Source: Nitriliruptoraceae bacterium
GTDB lineage: Bacteria > Actinomycetota > Nitriliruptoria > Nitriliruptorales > Nitriliruptoraceae
Direction: 5' to 3'
DNA length: 60,383 bases
Assembly (NCBI GenBank): GCA_003561535.1
Contig: PWWI01000313.1
Coordinates: forward strand, 1-60,383
The position numbers and the translations under genes were made by a program. Below, in pieces: positions 1-9,304 of the stretch. The notes under the pieces were generated by a model, which saw only the letters and a list, made by a program, of their open reading frames with translations, was not told the origin of the DNA and did not search any database. The first letter of the stretch is position 1. Each line of letters opens with the position of its first letter.

Positions 1-2
1 CC

Positions 3-83
3 GAGCTGTGGGGACGGGCGACCGGCCGCCACCTCAACAAGGAGGTGCGGAACGGGTCCCGTCCAGGCGACCATCCCACGTGA
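3..83 (+). CDS. C-terminal tail of an unidentified protein (5' end outside window)
   Basis: One plus-strand frame is open from the window edge to a TGA at 81-83 and would encode the last 26 residues of a protein (beginning ELWGRATGRHLNKEV). The strong hairpin 25 nt downstream supports a plus-strand gene ending here. The fragment is too short to name, and the frame choice rests only on the stop position and the terminator. Confidence 0.35.
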   Translation, partial: ELWGRATGRHLNKEVRNGSRPGDHPT

Positions 84-108
84 CCCAGCGCATCGTCGCT
101 GCAGAGAC

Positions 109-138
109 GAGCCCCCGCCGACTCCTCGGCGGGGGCTC
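109..138. terminator. Strong intrinsic terminator hairpin, probably bidirectional
   Basis: A 12-bp perfect stem (109-120 with 127-138) has a 6-nt loop and a short mixed T tail. It lies between the plus-strand gene tail ending at 83 and the minus-strand phosphatase gene ending at 155, so it could end transcripts from both sides. Confidence 0.75.
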
Positions 139-154
139 TGTCGTGCGCTGCGGG

Positions 155-1039
155 TCAGCCCGGTGGTGTCCCCAGCAGCGCGGCGACGAGTTCGTTGACG
201 TAGGCCTCATCGGGCCCGGTCGCCGTGATGGCGGCGCGGCCCTCCTGCTCCACGCCCCCGACCAGAGGCAGCAGGGGATCGGCGTCGACGGTCACCACGA
301 CCCCGCCCGCCTCCTCGATCAGCAGTGCCCCGGCGGCGATGTCCCACACCTTGGGCACGATCGCGATCGAGGCCGCGGCGACCCCCTCGGCCACCAGGGC
401 GATGTCCAGGGCCATCGAGCCCATCCCCCTGGGGTTCAGCTCGAGCCCTGCGCCCCGGGCGCGCCGTGCCGTGCCGGTGGTCAGCATCACGGGGACGTGC
501 CCGTTGCTGGGATCGCGCCAGGCGACCGGTGGACGGACCTTGAGCGGTCGACTGGTCGGTTGCTGGTCGCGACCGTCCAGCGAGGTCGTCCGGCTGGTCA
601 TCGTGCCGCCACGCCCGGCGATGGCGGTGTAGCGCCGACCCAGCACCGGTGCGTCGATGACCCCCAGCACGGGGAGACCCTCGAACAGCAACGCGACCGA
701 GATACACCAGTACGGCAGCCGGTTGGTGTAGTTCGAGGTCCCGTCGACCGGGTCGATCACCCAGGTCCAGGTCGTGGTCGGGGCCATCGTGCCCCGCTCC
801 TCGCTCAGGATGCCGTGGTCGGGGAAGGCGTCGGTGAGGCGGTCGCGGAGGCGGTCGTCGACCGTGGTGTCGGCGGAGGTGACCGGCGTGCCGTCCGCCT
901 TCTCGGTCACCTCGAGGTCGCCGCTGCTGACCAGCAACCACCCGGCGACCTCGTCGAGGCCCTGGCCGAGCACGTCGAGGCACTCGTCCAGGGAGGTGCC
1001 CTCGGACGGTGGGTGCGGCGTGGGGGCAGGGGAGCTCAC
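155..1039 (-). CDS. Inositol monophosphatase family protein
   Basis: Mg-dependent phosphatase of the IMPase/FIG superfamily (294 aa), acting on inositol phosphate, histidinol phosphate or a related small phosphate ester; the sequence does not settle which. Visible motifs are the metal-binding ILSEERG, the signature WVIDPVDGTSNYT, and the late motif KVWDIAAGALLIEEAGG. GTG at 1039 was chosen because a TACGGT -10 element ends 7 nt upstream, the same geometry as other apparently leaderless genes here; an in-frame GTG at 1048 overlaps that element. It is divergent from the TetR gene. Family call firm; substrate unknown. Confidence 0.85.
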   Translation of the reverse strand: MSSPAPTPHPPSEGTSLDECLDVLGQGLDEVAGWLLVSSGDLEVTEKADGTPVTSADTTVDDRLRDRLTDAFPDHGILSEERGTMAPTTTWTWVIDPVDGTSNYTNRLPYWCISVALLFEGLPVLGVIDAPVLGRRYTAIAGRGGTMTSRTTSLDGRDQQPTSRPLKVRPPVAWRDPSNGHVPVMLTTGTARRARGAGLELNPRGMGSMALDIALVAEGVAAASIAIVPKVWDIAAGALLIEEAGGVVVTVDADPLLPLVGGVEQEGRAAITATGPDEAYVNELVAALLGTPPG

Positions 1040-1046
1040 GTCGGGC

Positions 1047-1052
1047 ACCGTA
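1047..1052 (-). promoter_or_regulatory. -10 element TACGGT of the phosphatase gene (leaderless)
   Basis: The hexamer on the minus strand ends 7 nt before GTG 1039, so transcription would begin at or next to the start codon. Confidence 0.5.
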
Positions 1053-1086
1053 CCCCGGTGCCCTCCACGGTGGTCCTGCTCGCCGC

Positions 1087-1092
1087 TACGGT
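1087..1092 (+). promoter_or_regulatory. Candidate -10 TACGGT for the TetR operon
   Basis: A plus-strand TACGGT in the divergent intergenic region, about 85 nt before the TetR start. The interval leaves room for an autoregulatory operator, but no clear palindrome was seen. Confidence 0.35.
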
Positions 1093-1177
1093 CGGCACCG
1101 CGACGGCAGTACGACACGACAGCGGGCGGTTGCGGGGGCGCCGTAGGGCCGTGGCGACGGCGACGAGGAGCGGCACG

Positions 1178-1906
1178 GTGGCCAAGCGGGTGCGGATGAC
1201 CGCCCAGCAACGGCGGGAGCAACTCGTCGGGGTGGCCCGGTCGCTGTTCGCCGAGCGCGGCTACGAGGCCACCTCGATCGAGGAGATCGCCGAGCGGGCC
1301 GGGGTGTCCAAGCCGGTCGTCTACCAGCACTTCGGCGGCAAGGAGGGCGTCTACGCGGTGGTCGTGGACCGGGAGGTCCAGCGGCTGACGTCCTCGCTGG
1401 CGGCCGCGTTCGATGCGCGGGATCCGCGCGCGGTGGCGGAGTCGGCTGCGGAGGCGTTCCTCGACTACATCGAGGACCACGAGGAGGGCTTCCGTGTCCT
1501 GATCCGTGATGCGCCGATCGGCATGACCGGGGGGTCCTTCGCCAGCGTGATCTCCGACGTGGCGACCCGGGCGGAGCAGCAACTCGTCGATGGTTTCAGC
1601 GACCAGGGGTTCGATGCCGAGACCGCGCCGATGTACGCCCTGATGCTGGTGGGGGCGGTGGCGCTGGTCGGCGAGTGGTGGCTCGAGCACCGCGACTGGC
1701 CGCGTGAGCAGGTCGCCGCCCACATCGTCAACCTGCTGTGGCACGGGTTGCGGGGACTCAAGCCCGACCCGGTCGACCGCTACGTCGCGCGACGTGCCCG
1801 GGCGGCCCGCTCCGCTGGCGCGGATCGGGGCGACGCACGCGAGGATCCCGGCGATGCCGCGGCGAGGGAGCCGGCCGGCTCGCCGGTCGAGGAGGACGTG
1901 AGATGA
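1178..1906 (+). CDS. TetR/AcrR family transcriptional regulator
   Basis: DNA-binding repressor of 242 aa. The N-terminal helix-turn-helix (about residues 10-55, ARSLFAERGYEATSIEEIAERAGVS...VYQHFGGKEGVY) is a canonical TetR_N domain; the C-terminal ligand domain is divergent and ends in a charged, disordered tail of about 40 residues. GTG 1178 follows a GAGGAG ribosome site by 7 nt; ATG 1196 is the alternative. Its stop overlaps the start of the next gene (ATGA), so it is co-translated with the carbon-nitrogen hydrolase. It probably controls its own operon and perhaps the divergent phosphatase gene (inference). Confidence 0.9.
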   Translation: MAKRVRMTAQQRREQLVGVARSLFAERGYEATSIEEIAERAGVSKPVVYQHFGGKEGVYAVVVDREVQRLTSSLAAAFDARDPRAVAESAAEAFLDYIEDHEEGFRVLIRDAPIGMTGGSFASVISDVATRAEQQLVDGFSDQGFDAETAPMYALMLVGAVALVGEWWLEHRDWPREQVAAHIVNLLWHGLRGLKPDPVDRYVARRARAARSAGADRGDAREDPGDAAAREPAGSPVEEDVR

Positions 1907-2691
1907 GGATCGCTGCCGTCCAGCACGACATCGTGTGGGAGGACCGGGACGCCACCCTGGCCAGGCTCGCGCCGATGGTGGCACGCGCCGCCGCGGCGGG
2001 CGCGGAACTGATCGTCCTCACCGAGATGTTCGCCACGGGCTTCTCGATGTCGACCCACCTCACCGCCGAGGAGGAGGACGGTCCGACCGTGGTGTGGCTG
2101 CGCGAACAGGCCCGCTCCCACGGGGTGGTGCTGGCCGGCTCCGTACCCCTGCGTTCACCCACCCCCGAGGCCGCGGGCCCGGCCGGCCTGCCGACCAACA
2201 GCCTGATGGTCGTCGACGCCGACGGGGTCCGTGCGCGTTACGACAAGCTGCATCCCTTCGCCTACGCGGGGGAGCACGAGCGCTTCCGCGCCGGGGCCGA
2301 CGTCGTCAGCACCGAGGTGGGAGGGCTGACCATCGGGCTGTCGGTCTGCTACGACCTGCGGTTCGCGAACCTGTACTGGGAACGCTCACCAGCGGTGGAT
2401 GTCGAGCTGGTGGTCGCCAACTGGCCGGCGGCACGCCGCCTCCACTGGCGCCGCCTGATCGACGCCCGGGCCATCGAGAACCAGACCTACGTGGTCGCCG
2501 TCAACCGGGTCGGATCAGGTGGTGGCCTGGACTACGCCGGCGACAGCCGCGTGGTGCATCCCCTCGGGGAGGTGCTGGTCGCCGGCGCCGGTGAGGAGAC
2601 GATCCTCCTCGCCGACCTCCGAGCGGAGGTCGTCGCCGAGGCGCGGCGCACGCTGCCCTTCCGCGACGACCGGCGCGTGCTGGGGCGGTGA
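1903..2691 (+). CDS. Carbon-nitrogen hydrolase, omega-amidase (YafV/NIT2)-like
   Basis: Nitrilase-superfamily amidase of 262 aa. The catalytic Glu-Lys-Cys triad is visible: Glu in LTEMFATGFSM, Lys in YDKLHPFAYAGEHE and Cys in SVCYDLRFANLYW. The GEHE and CYDLRFPxLY-type signatures fit the branch that hydrolyses alpha-ketoglutaramate or alpha-ketosuccinamate, products of glutamine or asparagine transamination. The ATG overlaps the TetR stop by 4 nt, implying translational coupling. It converges with the PPK2 gene after only 21 nt. Family firm; exact substrate inferred. Confidence 0.88.
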   Translation: MRIAAVQHDIVWEDRDATLARLAPMVARAAAAGAELIVLTEMFATGFSMSTHLTAEEEDGPTVVWLREQARSHGVVLAGSVPLRSPTPEAAGPAGLPTNSLMVVDADGVRARYDKLHPFAYAGEHERFRAGADVVSTEVGGLTIGLSVCYDLRFANLYWERSPAVDVELVVANWPAARRLHWRRLIDARAIENQTYVVAVNRVGSGGGLDYAGDSRVVHPLGEVLVAGAGEETILLADLRAEVVAEARRTLPFRDDRRVLGR

Positions 2692-2712
2692 TGCCCCGAC
2701 GGGGCGCCGCGA

Positions 2713-3516
2713 TCAGGGGATCGTGATGCCCTGCAGCCGGGGATCGGCCGGGGGCAGCTGAGGGTCCATCTCGGTCAGGGTGTCCACCAGCAGCTGCGCG
2801 ATCGCCACGTCCCGTGCCCACCGCCGGTCGGCCGGGATCACGTACCACGGCGCCCAGTCGGTCGAGGTCTCGGTGATCGCCTCCTCGTAGGCGGCCTGGT
2901 ACAGCGGCCAGTCCCGGCGGGCCTCGATGTCCTCGGGCTCGAACTTCCAGTTGCGCTCCGGATCGTCGATCCGGCGCTGGAGCCGGGCACGCTGCTCCTC
3001 GTGGGAGATGTGCAGCCACACCTTCAGGACCCTGGTGCCCTCGTCGGTGAGGAGCCGCTCGAACTCACGGATGTGGTGGTAGCGGCGCTGCCACACCTCG
3101 GGCGGCACCAGCTCCTTGACCCGCACCACCCCGACGTCCTCGTAGTGCGATCGGTTGAAGATGCCGATCTTGCCGCGGCGGGGCACGTCCCGGTGGACGC
3201 GCCACAGGTAGTCGCGGGCCAGCTCCGCCTCCTCGGGGCGCCCGAAGCCGCGCACCCACACCCCTTGGGGGTTGACGCCCTCGAACACCCGCCGGATCGT
3301 CGAGTCCTTGCCGGAGCTGTCCATCCCCTGCAGGATCAGCAGCACGGACCGCCGCGACTCGCCGAACAGGTGGGCCTGCAGTTCGCGCAGCTGCTCCTGC
3401 AGTTCCGCCAGCCGTGCGTAGCCGTCCGACTTCTCGCCGAGGCCGAGCCGGCTCTTGGTCTCCCGCTCCGCGAGCCGGGCCGGCTCGCCGGGTCGGACCT
3501 GCAGTTCGTCGAGCAC
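2713..3516 (-). CDS. ppk2: PPK2 family polyphosphate kinase
   Basis: Polyphosphate:nucleotide phosphotransferase (267 aa), moving phosphate from polyphosphate to AMP or ADP. A Walker A (GMDSSGKDST, about residues 62-71) is followed by VNPQGVWVRGFGRP, ELARDYLWRVHRDVPRRG and IGIFNRSHYEDVGVVRV, the PPK2 core and lid; this wording resembles class III enzymes. GTG 3516 has a GAGGGGG ribosome site 5 nt upstream; candidate -10 TAGGGT lies at 3596-3601. Length matches the family. Confidence 0.92.
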   Translation of the reverse strand: MLDELQVRPGEPARLAERETKSRLGLGEKSDGYARLAELQEQLRELQAHLFGESRRSVLLILQGMDSSGKDSTIRRVFEGVNPQGVWVRGFGRPEEAELARDYLWRVHRDVPRRGKIGIFNRSHYEDVGVVRVKELVPPEVWQRRYHHIREFERLLTDEGTRVLKVWLHISHEEQRARLQRRIDDPERNWKFEPEDIEARRDWPLYQAAYEEAITETSTDWAPWYVIPADRRWARDVAIAQLLVDTLTEMDPQLPPADPRLQGITIP

Positions 3517-3595
3517 GTCGTCCCCCTCTGTGGGCGTGGGTGGTGTTCGGCGGGTCGCTCGGGAGCTGCTGCCCGGGCGCCCTGGCTGGGACGTG

Positions 3596-3601
3596 ACCCT
3601 A
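3596..3601 (-). promoter_or_regulatory. Candidate -10 TAGGGT for ppk2
   Basis: Minus-strand hexamer about 80 nt before the ppk2 start, in the spacer shared with the divergent ATP-grasp gene. Confidence 0.4.
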
Positions 3602-3682
3602 GGGGCGACGGTGGCGGCTGGCAGCCGTCCCGCCCCGGTGTGGGTGACCGCAGGCTGGCGCCGGGTCGCGCCGGTGGCCGGG

Positions 3683-3688
3683 TAGCGT
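3683..3688 (+). promoter_or_regulatory. Candidate -10 TAGCGT for the ATP-grasp gene
   Basis: Plus-strand TAGCGT 42 nt before the chosen GTG. The hexamer recurs before many genes in the window. Confidence 0.45.
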
Positions 3689-3730
3689 CGAGGTGAGCAC
3701 CACCTCGCCGTCATGCAGGGAGCTCCCCCC

Positions 3731-4585
3731 GTGCGCATCGCGCTGGCCACCGCCTCCGACCAGGTCCACACCGACCAGGACGACGCGCCGCTGCTGGCTG
3801 CGCTGTCGGCGGCCGGCCACGAGGCGTCACTCGAGGCCTGGGACGACCCCGAGGTGGACTGGGGGCGCTGGGATGCGGTCCTGATCCGGTCGACCTGGGA
3901 CTACCACACGCGTCGCGATGCCTTCGTGGACTGGGCCGGTGAGGTGGGTGGTCGCACCCGGCTGTTCAACGACGCCGAGGTGGTGCGGTGGAACACCCAC
4001 AAGAGCTACCTGATCGAGCTGGAGGAACGCGGGACCCCGATCGTGCCGACCGCGTGGCTGGCTCGGGGTGACCGTGCGGATCTGGCCGCGCTCGCGGCGG
4101 CACGGGGCTGGGACGAGGTCGTGCTCAAGCCGGCGGTCGGCGCCGGCGGGGACGGCATCGAGCGGCTGCCAGCGAGCCGTGGGCAGGCGGCGCTGGATGC
4201 GCTGAGCGACGCCGGTGACGTGCTGGTGCAGCCCTTCCTCCCGACGATCGCGACCGCGGGCGAGCTCAGCGTCATCCTCTTCGACGGCCAGGTCAGCCAC
4301 GCCGTCCGCAAGCGCCCCGCGGAGGGCGCCTACCTGGTCCAGATCGAGCACGGTGGGGTGTACGAGCCGGTGCCCGACGTGCCGGCCGAGGCCGCCGAGC
4401 TGGCCCGCTGGGTCATCGAGGCGACGGGGCAGCAGCTCCTCTACGCCCGGGTGGACCTGCTGGTCGACGCGGTCGGGACGTGGCAGGTCAACGAGCTCGA
4501 GCTGACGGAGCCGAACCTGTTCATGGACCTGGTCGAGGGCTCCGCCGAGCGCTTGGTGGTGGCGATCGAACGCGCCATGGGCTGA
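3731..4585 (+). CDS. ATP-grasp domain protein (DcsG/RimK-like ligase)
   Basis: ATP-dependent carboxylate-amine ligase fold, 284 aa. The N-terminal part carries DAVLIRSTWDYHTRRDAFVDW and NTHKSYLIELEERGTPIVPTAWL, typical of DcsG-like ATP-grasp proteins; the centre has VVLKPAVGAGGDGI (ATP-binding Lys and Gly loop) and the C-terminus YARVDLLVD...VNELELTEPNLF, with the metal-binding Asp, Glu and Asn. GTG 3731 has an AGGGA site 9 nt away; an in-frame ATG at 3713 is less likely. Substrate unknown and no biosynthetic neighbours point to one. Confidence 0.82.
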   Translation: MRIALATASDQVHTDQDDAPLLAALSAAGHEASLEAWDDPEVDWGRWDAVLIRSTWDYHTRRDAFVDWAGEVGGRTRLFNDAEVVRWNTHKSYLIELEERGTPIVPTAWLARGDRADLAALAAARGWDEVVLKPAVGAGGDGIERLPASRGQAALDALSDAGDVLVQPFLPTIATAGELSVILFDGQVSHAVRKRPAEGAYLVQIEHGGVYEPVPDVPAEAAELARWVIEATGQQLLYARVDLLVDAVGTWQVNELELTEPNLFMDLVEGSAERLVVAIERAMG

Positions 4586-5695
<1,110 letters not shown>

Positions 5696-5743
5696 CCCGC
5701 CAGCACGTGGCAGCCCGACGCTGACGCCGGCGCACGGTTCGCC

Positions 5744-5749
5744 TATCGT
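5744..5749 (+). promoter_or_regulatory. Candidate -10 TATCGT for bioY
   Basis: Plus-strand hexamer about 75 nt before the bioY GTG. No biotin-repressor operator was recognised. Confidence 0.35.
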
Positions 5750-5824
5750 GCTCGCTGGTGGTCGGGGACAACGTGTCGCGTCCCGGCTGCCGCATCCGCA
5801 CGAGCGACCGTCCCGGAGGACCCC

Positions 5825-6406
5825 GTGAGCGCCATCTCCGCACCGAACCCCGTCGCCCCAGGTCGCGTTCTGGCCGACCTCGTCCCCGGCTCACGGGTCA
5901 AGGACGCGCTGTTGGTCGGCGCGTTCGCCGTCGTGCTCGGGCTGTCCGCGCAGATCGCGGTGCCGCTGCCCTTCACCCCGGTCCCGGTGACCGGGCAGAC
6001 CTTCGCGGTCCTGCTCGGTGCGGCCGCGCTCGGCGCCGGCCGCGCGACGCTGGGCAGCAGCCTGTACCTCGTGCTCGGGGTCGCGGGTGTGCCGTGGTTC
6101 ACGGCGACGGGCGGAGCGTCCTTCGGCTACATCATCGGGTTCGTCGCGGCGGCCGCGATCGTCGGTCGTCTCGCCCGGCTCGGCAACGACCGCACGGTGG
6201 GCCGCACGGTCGCGCTGATGGCGGTCGGCAACCTCGTCATCTACGCCTTCGGCATCACCGGGTTGGCGCTGTTCCTGGGCGTGGGTCTGTTCGAGGCGAC
6301 CGTGCTGGGTGCTGTGCCGTTCCTGATCGGTGATGCGCTGAAGCTCGCTCTCGCAGCGGCGCTCCTGCCGGCTACCTGGAAGCTCGTCGGGTCCCACCAG
6401 GCCTGA
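5825..6406 (+). CDS. bioY: Biotin transporter BioY (ECF substrate-binding subunit)
   Basis: Integral membrane S component of the biotin uptake system, 193 aa with about six hydrophobic segments. BioY hallmarks are visible: VPLPFTPVPVTGQTFAVLLGAAALG, the ALGAGRATLGSSLYLVLGVAGVPWF segment and GGASFGYIIGF. No ECF ATPase (BioM) or T component (BioN) lies nearby, so it acts alone or uses a shared energising module elsewhere (known for solo BioYs; inferred here). GTG 5825 follows GGAGG by 5 nt. A long hairpin just downstream should end the transcript. Confidence 0.93.
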   Translation: MSAISAPNPVAPGRVLADLVPGSRVKDALLVGAFAVVLGLSAQIAVPLPFTPVPVTGQTFAVLLGAAALGAGRATLGSSLYLVLGVAGVPWFTATGGASFGYIIGFVAAAAIVGRLARLGNDRTVGRTVALMAVGNLVIYAFGITGLALFLGVGLFEATVLGAVPFLIGDALKLALAAALLPATWKLVGSHQA

Positions 6407-6414
6407 CCCCCTCT

Positions 6415-6458
6415 CCCGCGTCGGCTGGTCGAACCCCCCGTTGGCCAGCCGGCGCGGG
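6415..6458 (+). terminator. Long hairpin terminator after bioY
   Basis: Stem 6415-6428 pairs with 6445-6458 over 14 positions with one T-G wobble and a 16-nt loop. It begins 9 nt after the bioY stop. There is no T run, as is common in high-GC actinobacteria. Confidence 0.65.
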
Positions 6459-6597
6459 TCCCGCTGGGCCTGGTCGCTCGTGGCCGTGGCCACGGACCGT
6501 GGGGGCCCACGCCTGGCGCCGCGCGTGGCAGAACGACCCCGTCCGCTGCCCCAACCACCTGCGAAACTGAAGCGTCGTCAACCGCGGAGGGTGGCAG

Positions 6598-7512
6598 GTG
6601 GCCAGGTACGCGATCACGGGTTCGAGCGGGCTCATCGGCGAGGCGTTGATCGCCTCGCTGGCCGCTGACGGGCACACGGTGCAGCGGGTCGTACGTGACG
6701 GCTCGAAGGCCGGACCGGACGACGTGGTGTGGGACCTTTCGGCGCGCTCGATCCAGGCCGAGAAGCTCGAGGGCGTGGACGTCGTCGTCCACCTCGCCGG
6801 TGAACCCATCGGTGATTCGAGGTGGACCGACGAGACCAAGCGTCGCATCCGTGACTCCCGGGAGGTCGGTACGCGGTTGATCGCGGAGGCGATCGCGGGG
6901 TTGTCCTCCGGTCCGAAGGTGTTCCTCTCCTCCTCGGCGGTCGGGTACTACGGCGACCGCGGTGACGAGCTGCTCACGGAGGACTCCAGCGCCGGTGACG
7001 ACTTCCTGGCCGAGGTCTGCGTGGCCTGGGAAGCGGCGGCCCAGCCGGCGGTCGACGCCGGCATCAGAACGATCCACCCCCGCACGGGGGTGGTCATCGC
7101 CGAGGGCGGCCCGTTGATCGAGAAGATCGATCTGCCCTTCCGGCTCGGGGTCGGTGGGCGGGTCGGCAACGGCTACCAGTACGTGCCCTGGATCTCGCTC
7201 GTCGACGAGGTCCGGGCGCTGCGCTTCCTGGCCGAGCACGACGAGCTGTCGGGGCCGGTGAACCTCGTCGGTCCCGAGCCGGTCACCAACCGGGAGCTGA
7301 CCAAGGCACTCGGTCAGGTGCTGCGCCGGCCCACGGTGCTGCTCATCCCGCCCTTCGCGATCCGTCTGCTGTACGGCGAGATGGGGGTCACGCTGGCCAC
7401 CGTCAGCAACCGCGTCCTGCCGCAGCGTCTGCTCGATGCCGGTTTCACCTTCACCCACACGACCCTGGTCTCGGCGTTGGAGGCGGCGCTGCTCGACGAG
7501 CGGGCGGCATGA
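6598..7512 (+). CDS. TIGR01777 family SDR epimerase (YfcH/SDR39U1-like)
   Basis: Atypical short-chain dehydrogenase/epimerase (304 aa). The nucleotide-binding start is ARYAITGSSGLIGEALIASL; VVVHLAGEPIGDSRWTDETKRRIRDSREVGTRL and VFLSSSAVGYYGDRGDELLTED are diagnostic of TIGR01777, as is the DUF1731-type C-terminal tail (LPQRLLDAGF). GTG 6598 has GGAGGG upstream. It overlaps the next gene by 4 nt, so the two are co-translated. The biochemical role of this family is not established. Confidence 0.9.
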   Translation: MARYAITGSSGLIGEALIASLAADGHTVQRVVRDGSKAGPDDVVWDLSARSIQAEKLEGVDVVVHLAGEPIGDSRWTDETKRRIRDSREVGTRLIAEAIAGLSSGPKVFLSSSAVGYYGDRGDELLTEDSSAGDDFLAEVCVAWEAAAQPAVDAGIRTIHPRTGVVIAEGGPLIEKIDLPFRLGVGGRVGNGYQYVPWISLVDEVRALRFLAEHDELSGPVNLVGPEPVTNRELTKALGQVLRRPTVLLIPPFAIRLLYGEMGVTLATVSNRVLPQRLLDAGFTFTHTTLVSALEAALLDERAA

Positions 7513-8768
7513 GCGTGGCCGACACCGACGTGCTCATCGTCGGGGCCGGGCTGGCCGGGTTGACCTGCGCGCTGACCCTGCGGGCCGCCGGTCGCGAGGT
7601 CACCCTGCTCAAGGCCAGCGACGGCGTCGGTGGCCGGATCCGCACCGACGTGGTCGATGGCTACCGCCTCGACCGGGGCTTCCAGGTGCTGCTGACCGGC
7701 TACCCCGCCGCCCGAAGCTGGTTCGACCTCTCCGCCCTCGACCTGCGGCCCTTCTCGGCGGGGGTCGTGATCCGGCACCGGGGACGCTTCCGGCGCCTGG
7801 CCGACCCGCTGCGCGCCCCGGTCGCCGGCGTGGCGTCGATCACCTCGCCGATCACCACCGTCGGCGACGGGCTCCGGCTGCTGGCGTGGAGGCGGTCGGT
7901 GCTCCACCCGGGTGGGCAGGAGGTCGCGGCCCGGCCGCAGGTCCCCACCTCGCAGCTGCTGGAGGAGCGCTCGTTCTCCCCGGCCATCACCGCCGGCTTC
8001 TTCTCGCCCTTCCTGGCGGGCACCTTCTTCGACCCCGGGATGACCACCTCCTCGCGGGTCACCGAGCTCGTGTTCCGCAGCTTCTTCCGCGGCGACGTGG
8101 CCATCCCCGCCCTCGGGATGCAGCAGCTCCCGGAGCAGCTGGCTGCCCGGCTGCCGCTGGACACGATCCGGCTCGAGCACCCGGTCGAGACGGTCGACCG
8201 GGGCAGCGTCACGCTGGCCGGTGGTGACCGCCTGTCGGCCGAGCACGTCGTCGTCGCCACCGACGGTCCGGCGGCGCAGCGGTTGCTCGGTACGCGCCTG
8301 CCCGGTGGCGTCGCCCCCGACCGCGGGACGGCCACCGTGTACTACCGAGCCAGTGAGCCCCCGTTCGCCCGGCCCGACCTGGCGCTGGACGCCGACCACG
8401 ACGGACCGGCCACCACGCTGGCCGTGATGAGCGAGGTCGCGCCGACCTACGCCCCGCCGGGCGGCGACGCGCTGGTGTCGGTGTCCACCGTGGGGGTGCC
8501 GCCCGAGGACGACCGTGGGCTGGACGCGGCGATCCGGGCCCAGCTCACCGGGTGGTACGGCAGCGAGGTGGCCGGTTGGGAGCGCATCGCGGCCTACCGC
8601 ATCCCCCACGCCCAGCCGCGGCAGAACGTCGAGGACCTGCCCACCCTCGCCCGGGAGGTGCGGGTCGACGCGACGACCTGGGTCTGCGGTGACCACCGTG
8701 ATACCTCGTCGATCCAGGGGGCGCTGGTGTCGGGCCGCCGGGCGGCCGAGGCGTTGCTCGCCGCCTGA
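7509..8768 (+). CDS. FAD-dependent oxidoreductase, protoporphyrinogen oxidase/amine oxidase-like
   Basis: Flavoprotein of 419 aa. The Rossmann dinucleotide motif DVLIVGAGLAGLTCALTLRAAG and the following GVGGRIRTDVVDGYRLDRGFQVL fit the NAD(P)-binding_8 and amine-oxidase/PPOX-like group. The C-terminal WVCGDHRDTSSIQGALVSGRRAAEALL is the second FAD-contacting motif. It begins inside the stop of the epimerase gene (ATGA). Substrate unknown; the family includes carotenoid- and porphyrin-related enzymes. A repeat-rich spacer follows. Confidence 0.87.
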   Translation: MSVADTDVLIVGAGLAGLTCALTLRAAGREVTLLKASDGVGGRIRTDVVDGYRLDRGFQVLLTGYPAARSWFDLSALDLRPFSAGVVIRHRGRFRRLADPLRAPVAGVASITSPITTVGDGLRLLAWRRSVLHPGGQEVAARPQVPTSQLLEERSFSPAITAGFFSPFLAGTFFDPGMTTSSRVTELVFRSFFRGDVAIPALGMQQLPEQLAARLPLDTIRLEHPVETVDRGSVTLAGGDRLSAEHVVVATDGPAAQRLLGTRLPGGVAPDRGTATVYYRASEPPFARPDLALDADHDGPATTLAVMSEVAPTYAPPGGDALVSVSTVGVPPEDDRGLDAAIRAQLTGWYGSEVAGWERIAAYRIPHAQPRQNVEDLPTLAREVRVDATTWVCGDHRDTSSIQGALVSGRRAAEALLAA

Positions 8769-9222
8769 CGATGCTCGGTCGTCGCGGTGGTCGCGGTGGT
8801 CGCGGTCGTCGCATCGTGGCCGGTGCGCTGGGCGCCGTGCCGGCCATCGGTGGCCGGTTTCCTGCCCCGCGGTGTCCGACGTCGAGGTGGTGGGGCGCTG
8901 CGCCGGCCAGGGTCGGCCGCCTGCGTGCCCCGCCGTGCCGTGCCCCGCCGTGCCGGGTCCCGCTGTGCTGTGCCCCGCCCCGCCCCGCCCCGCCCCGCCC
9001 CGCCGTGCTGTGCCCCGCCCCGCCCCGCCCCGCCCCGCCGAGGCAGGGCGCCGTGCCGGCCATCGGTGGCCGGTTTCCTGCCCCGCGTTGTCCGACGTCG
9101 AGGTGCTGGGGCGCTGAGCCGGCCATGGGTGGCCGGTTTCCTGCCCCGCGCGACTCCACGCCGGCTCCACGCCGGCTCCACGCCGGCTCCCTGCGGCCCG
9201 GTGGCCAAGGAGAGGCGGTGGC
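8769..9222. repeat. Repeat-filled intergenic region with three hairpin units and GC-rich low-complexity DNA
   Basis: A unit of about 70 bp occurs at 8831-8900 and again, nearly identical, at 9047-9116; its first part recurs at 9117-9150. Each copy contains the inverted repeat CCGGCCA-loop-TGGCCGG (stems at 8840-8857, 9056-9073 and 9119-9136) followed by TTT, which looks like an intrinsic terminator. Between the first two copies lies a run of CCCCGCC/CCGTG microsatellites (8925-9040); three CTCCACGCCGG units follow at 9151-9190. No coding gene is supported. Confidence 0.8.
8840..8860 (+). terminator. Hairpin plus TTT after the FAD oxidoreductase gene
   Basis: Seven-bp stem with TCGG loop followed by TTT, 70 nt after the stop; the first of three copies of the same hairpin. 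Confidence 0.5.
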
Positions 9223-9228
9223 TACAGT
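9223..9228 (+). promoter_or_regulatory. Candidate -10 TACAGT for the aldo/keto reductase
   Basis: Plus-strand hexamer 76 nt before the GTG start, immediately after the repeat region. Confidence 0.35.
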
Positions 9229-9304
9229 GAGGTGAGGACGCGTGACGGGAACTGGGGTGTCCTGGCGACCGACACGCGGCTCGCTCTTCGTCGGAGGTGC
9301 CGGT

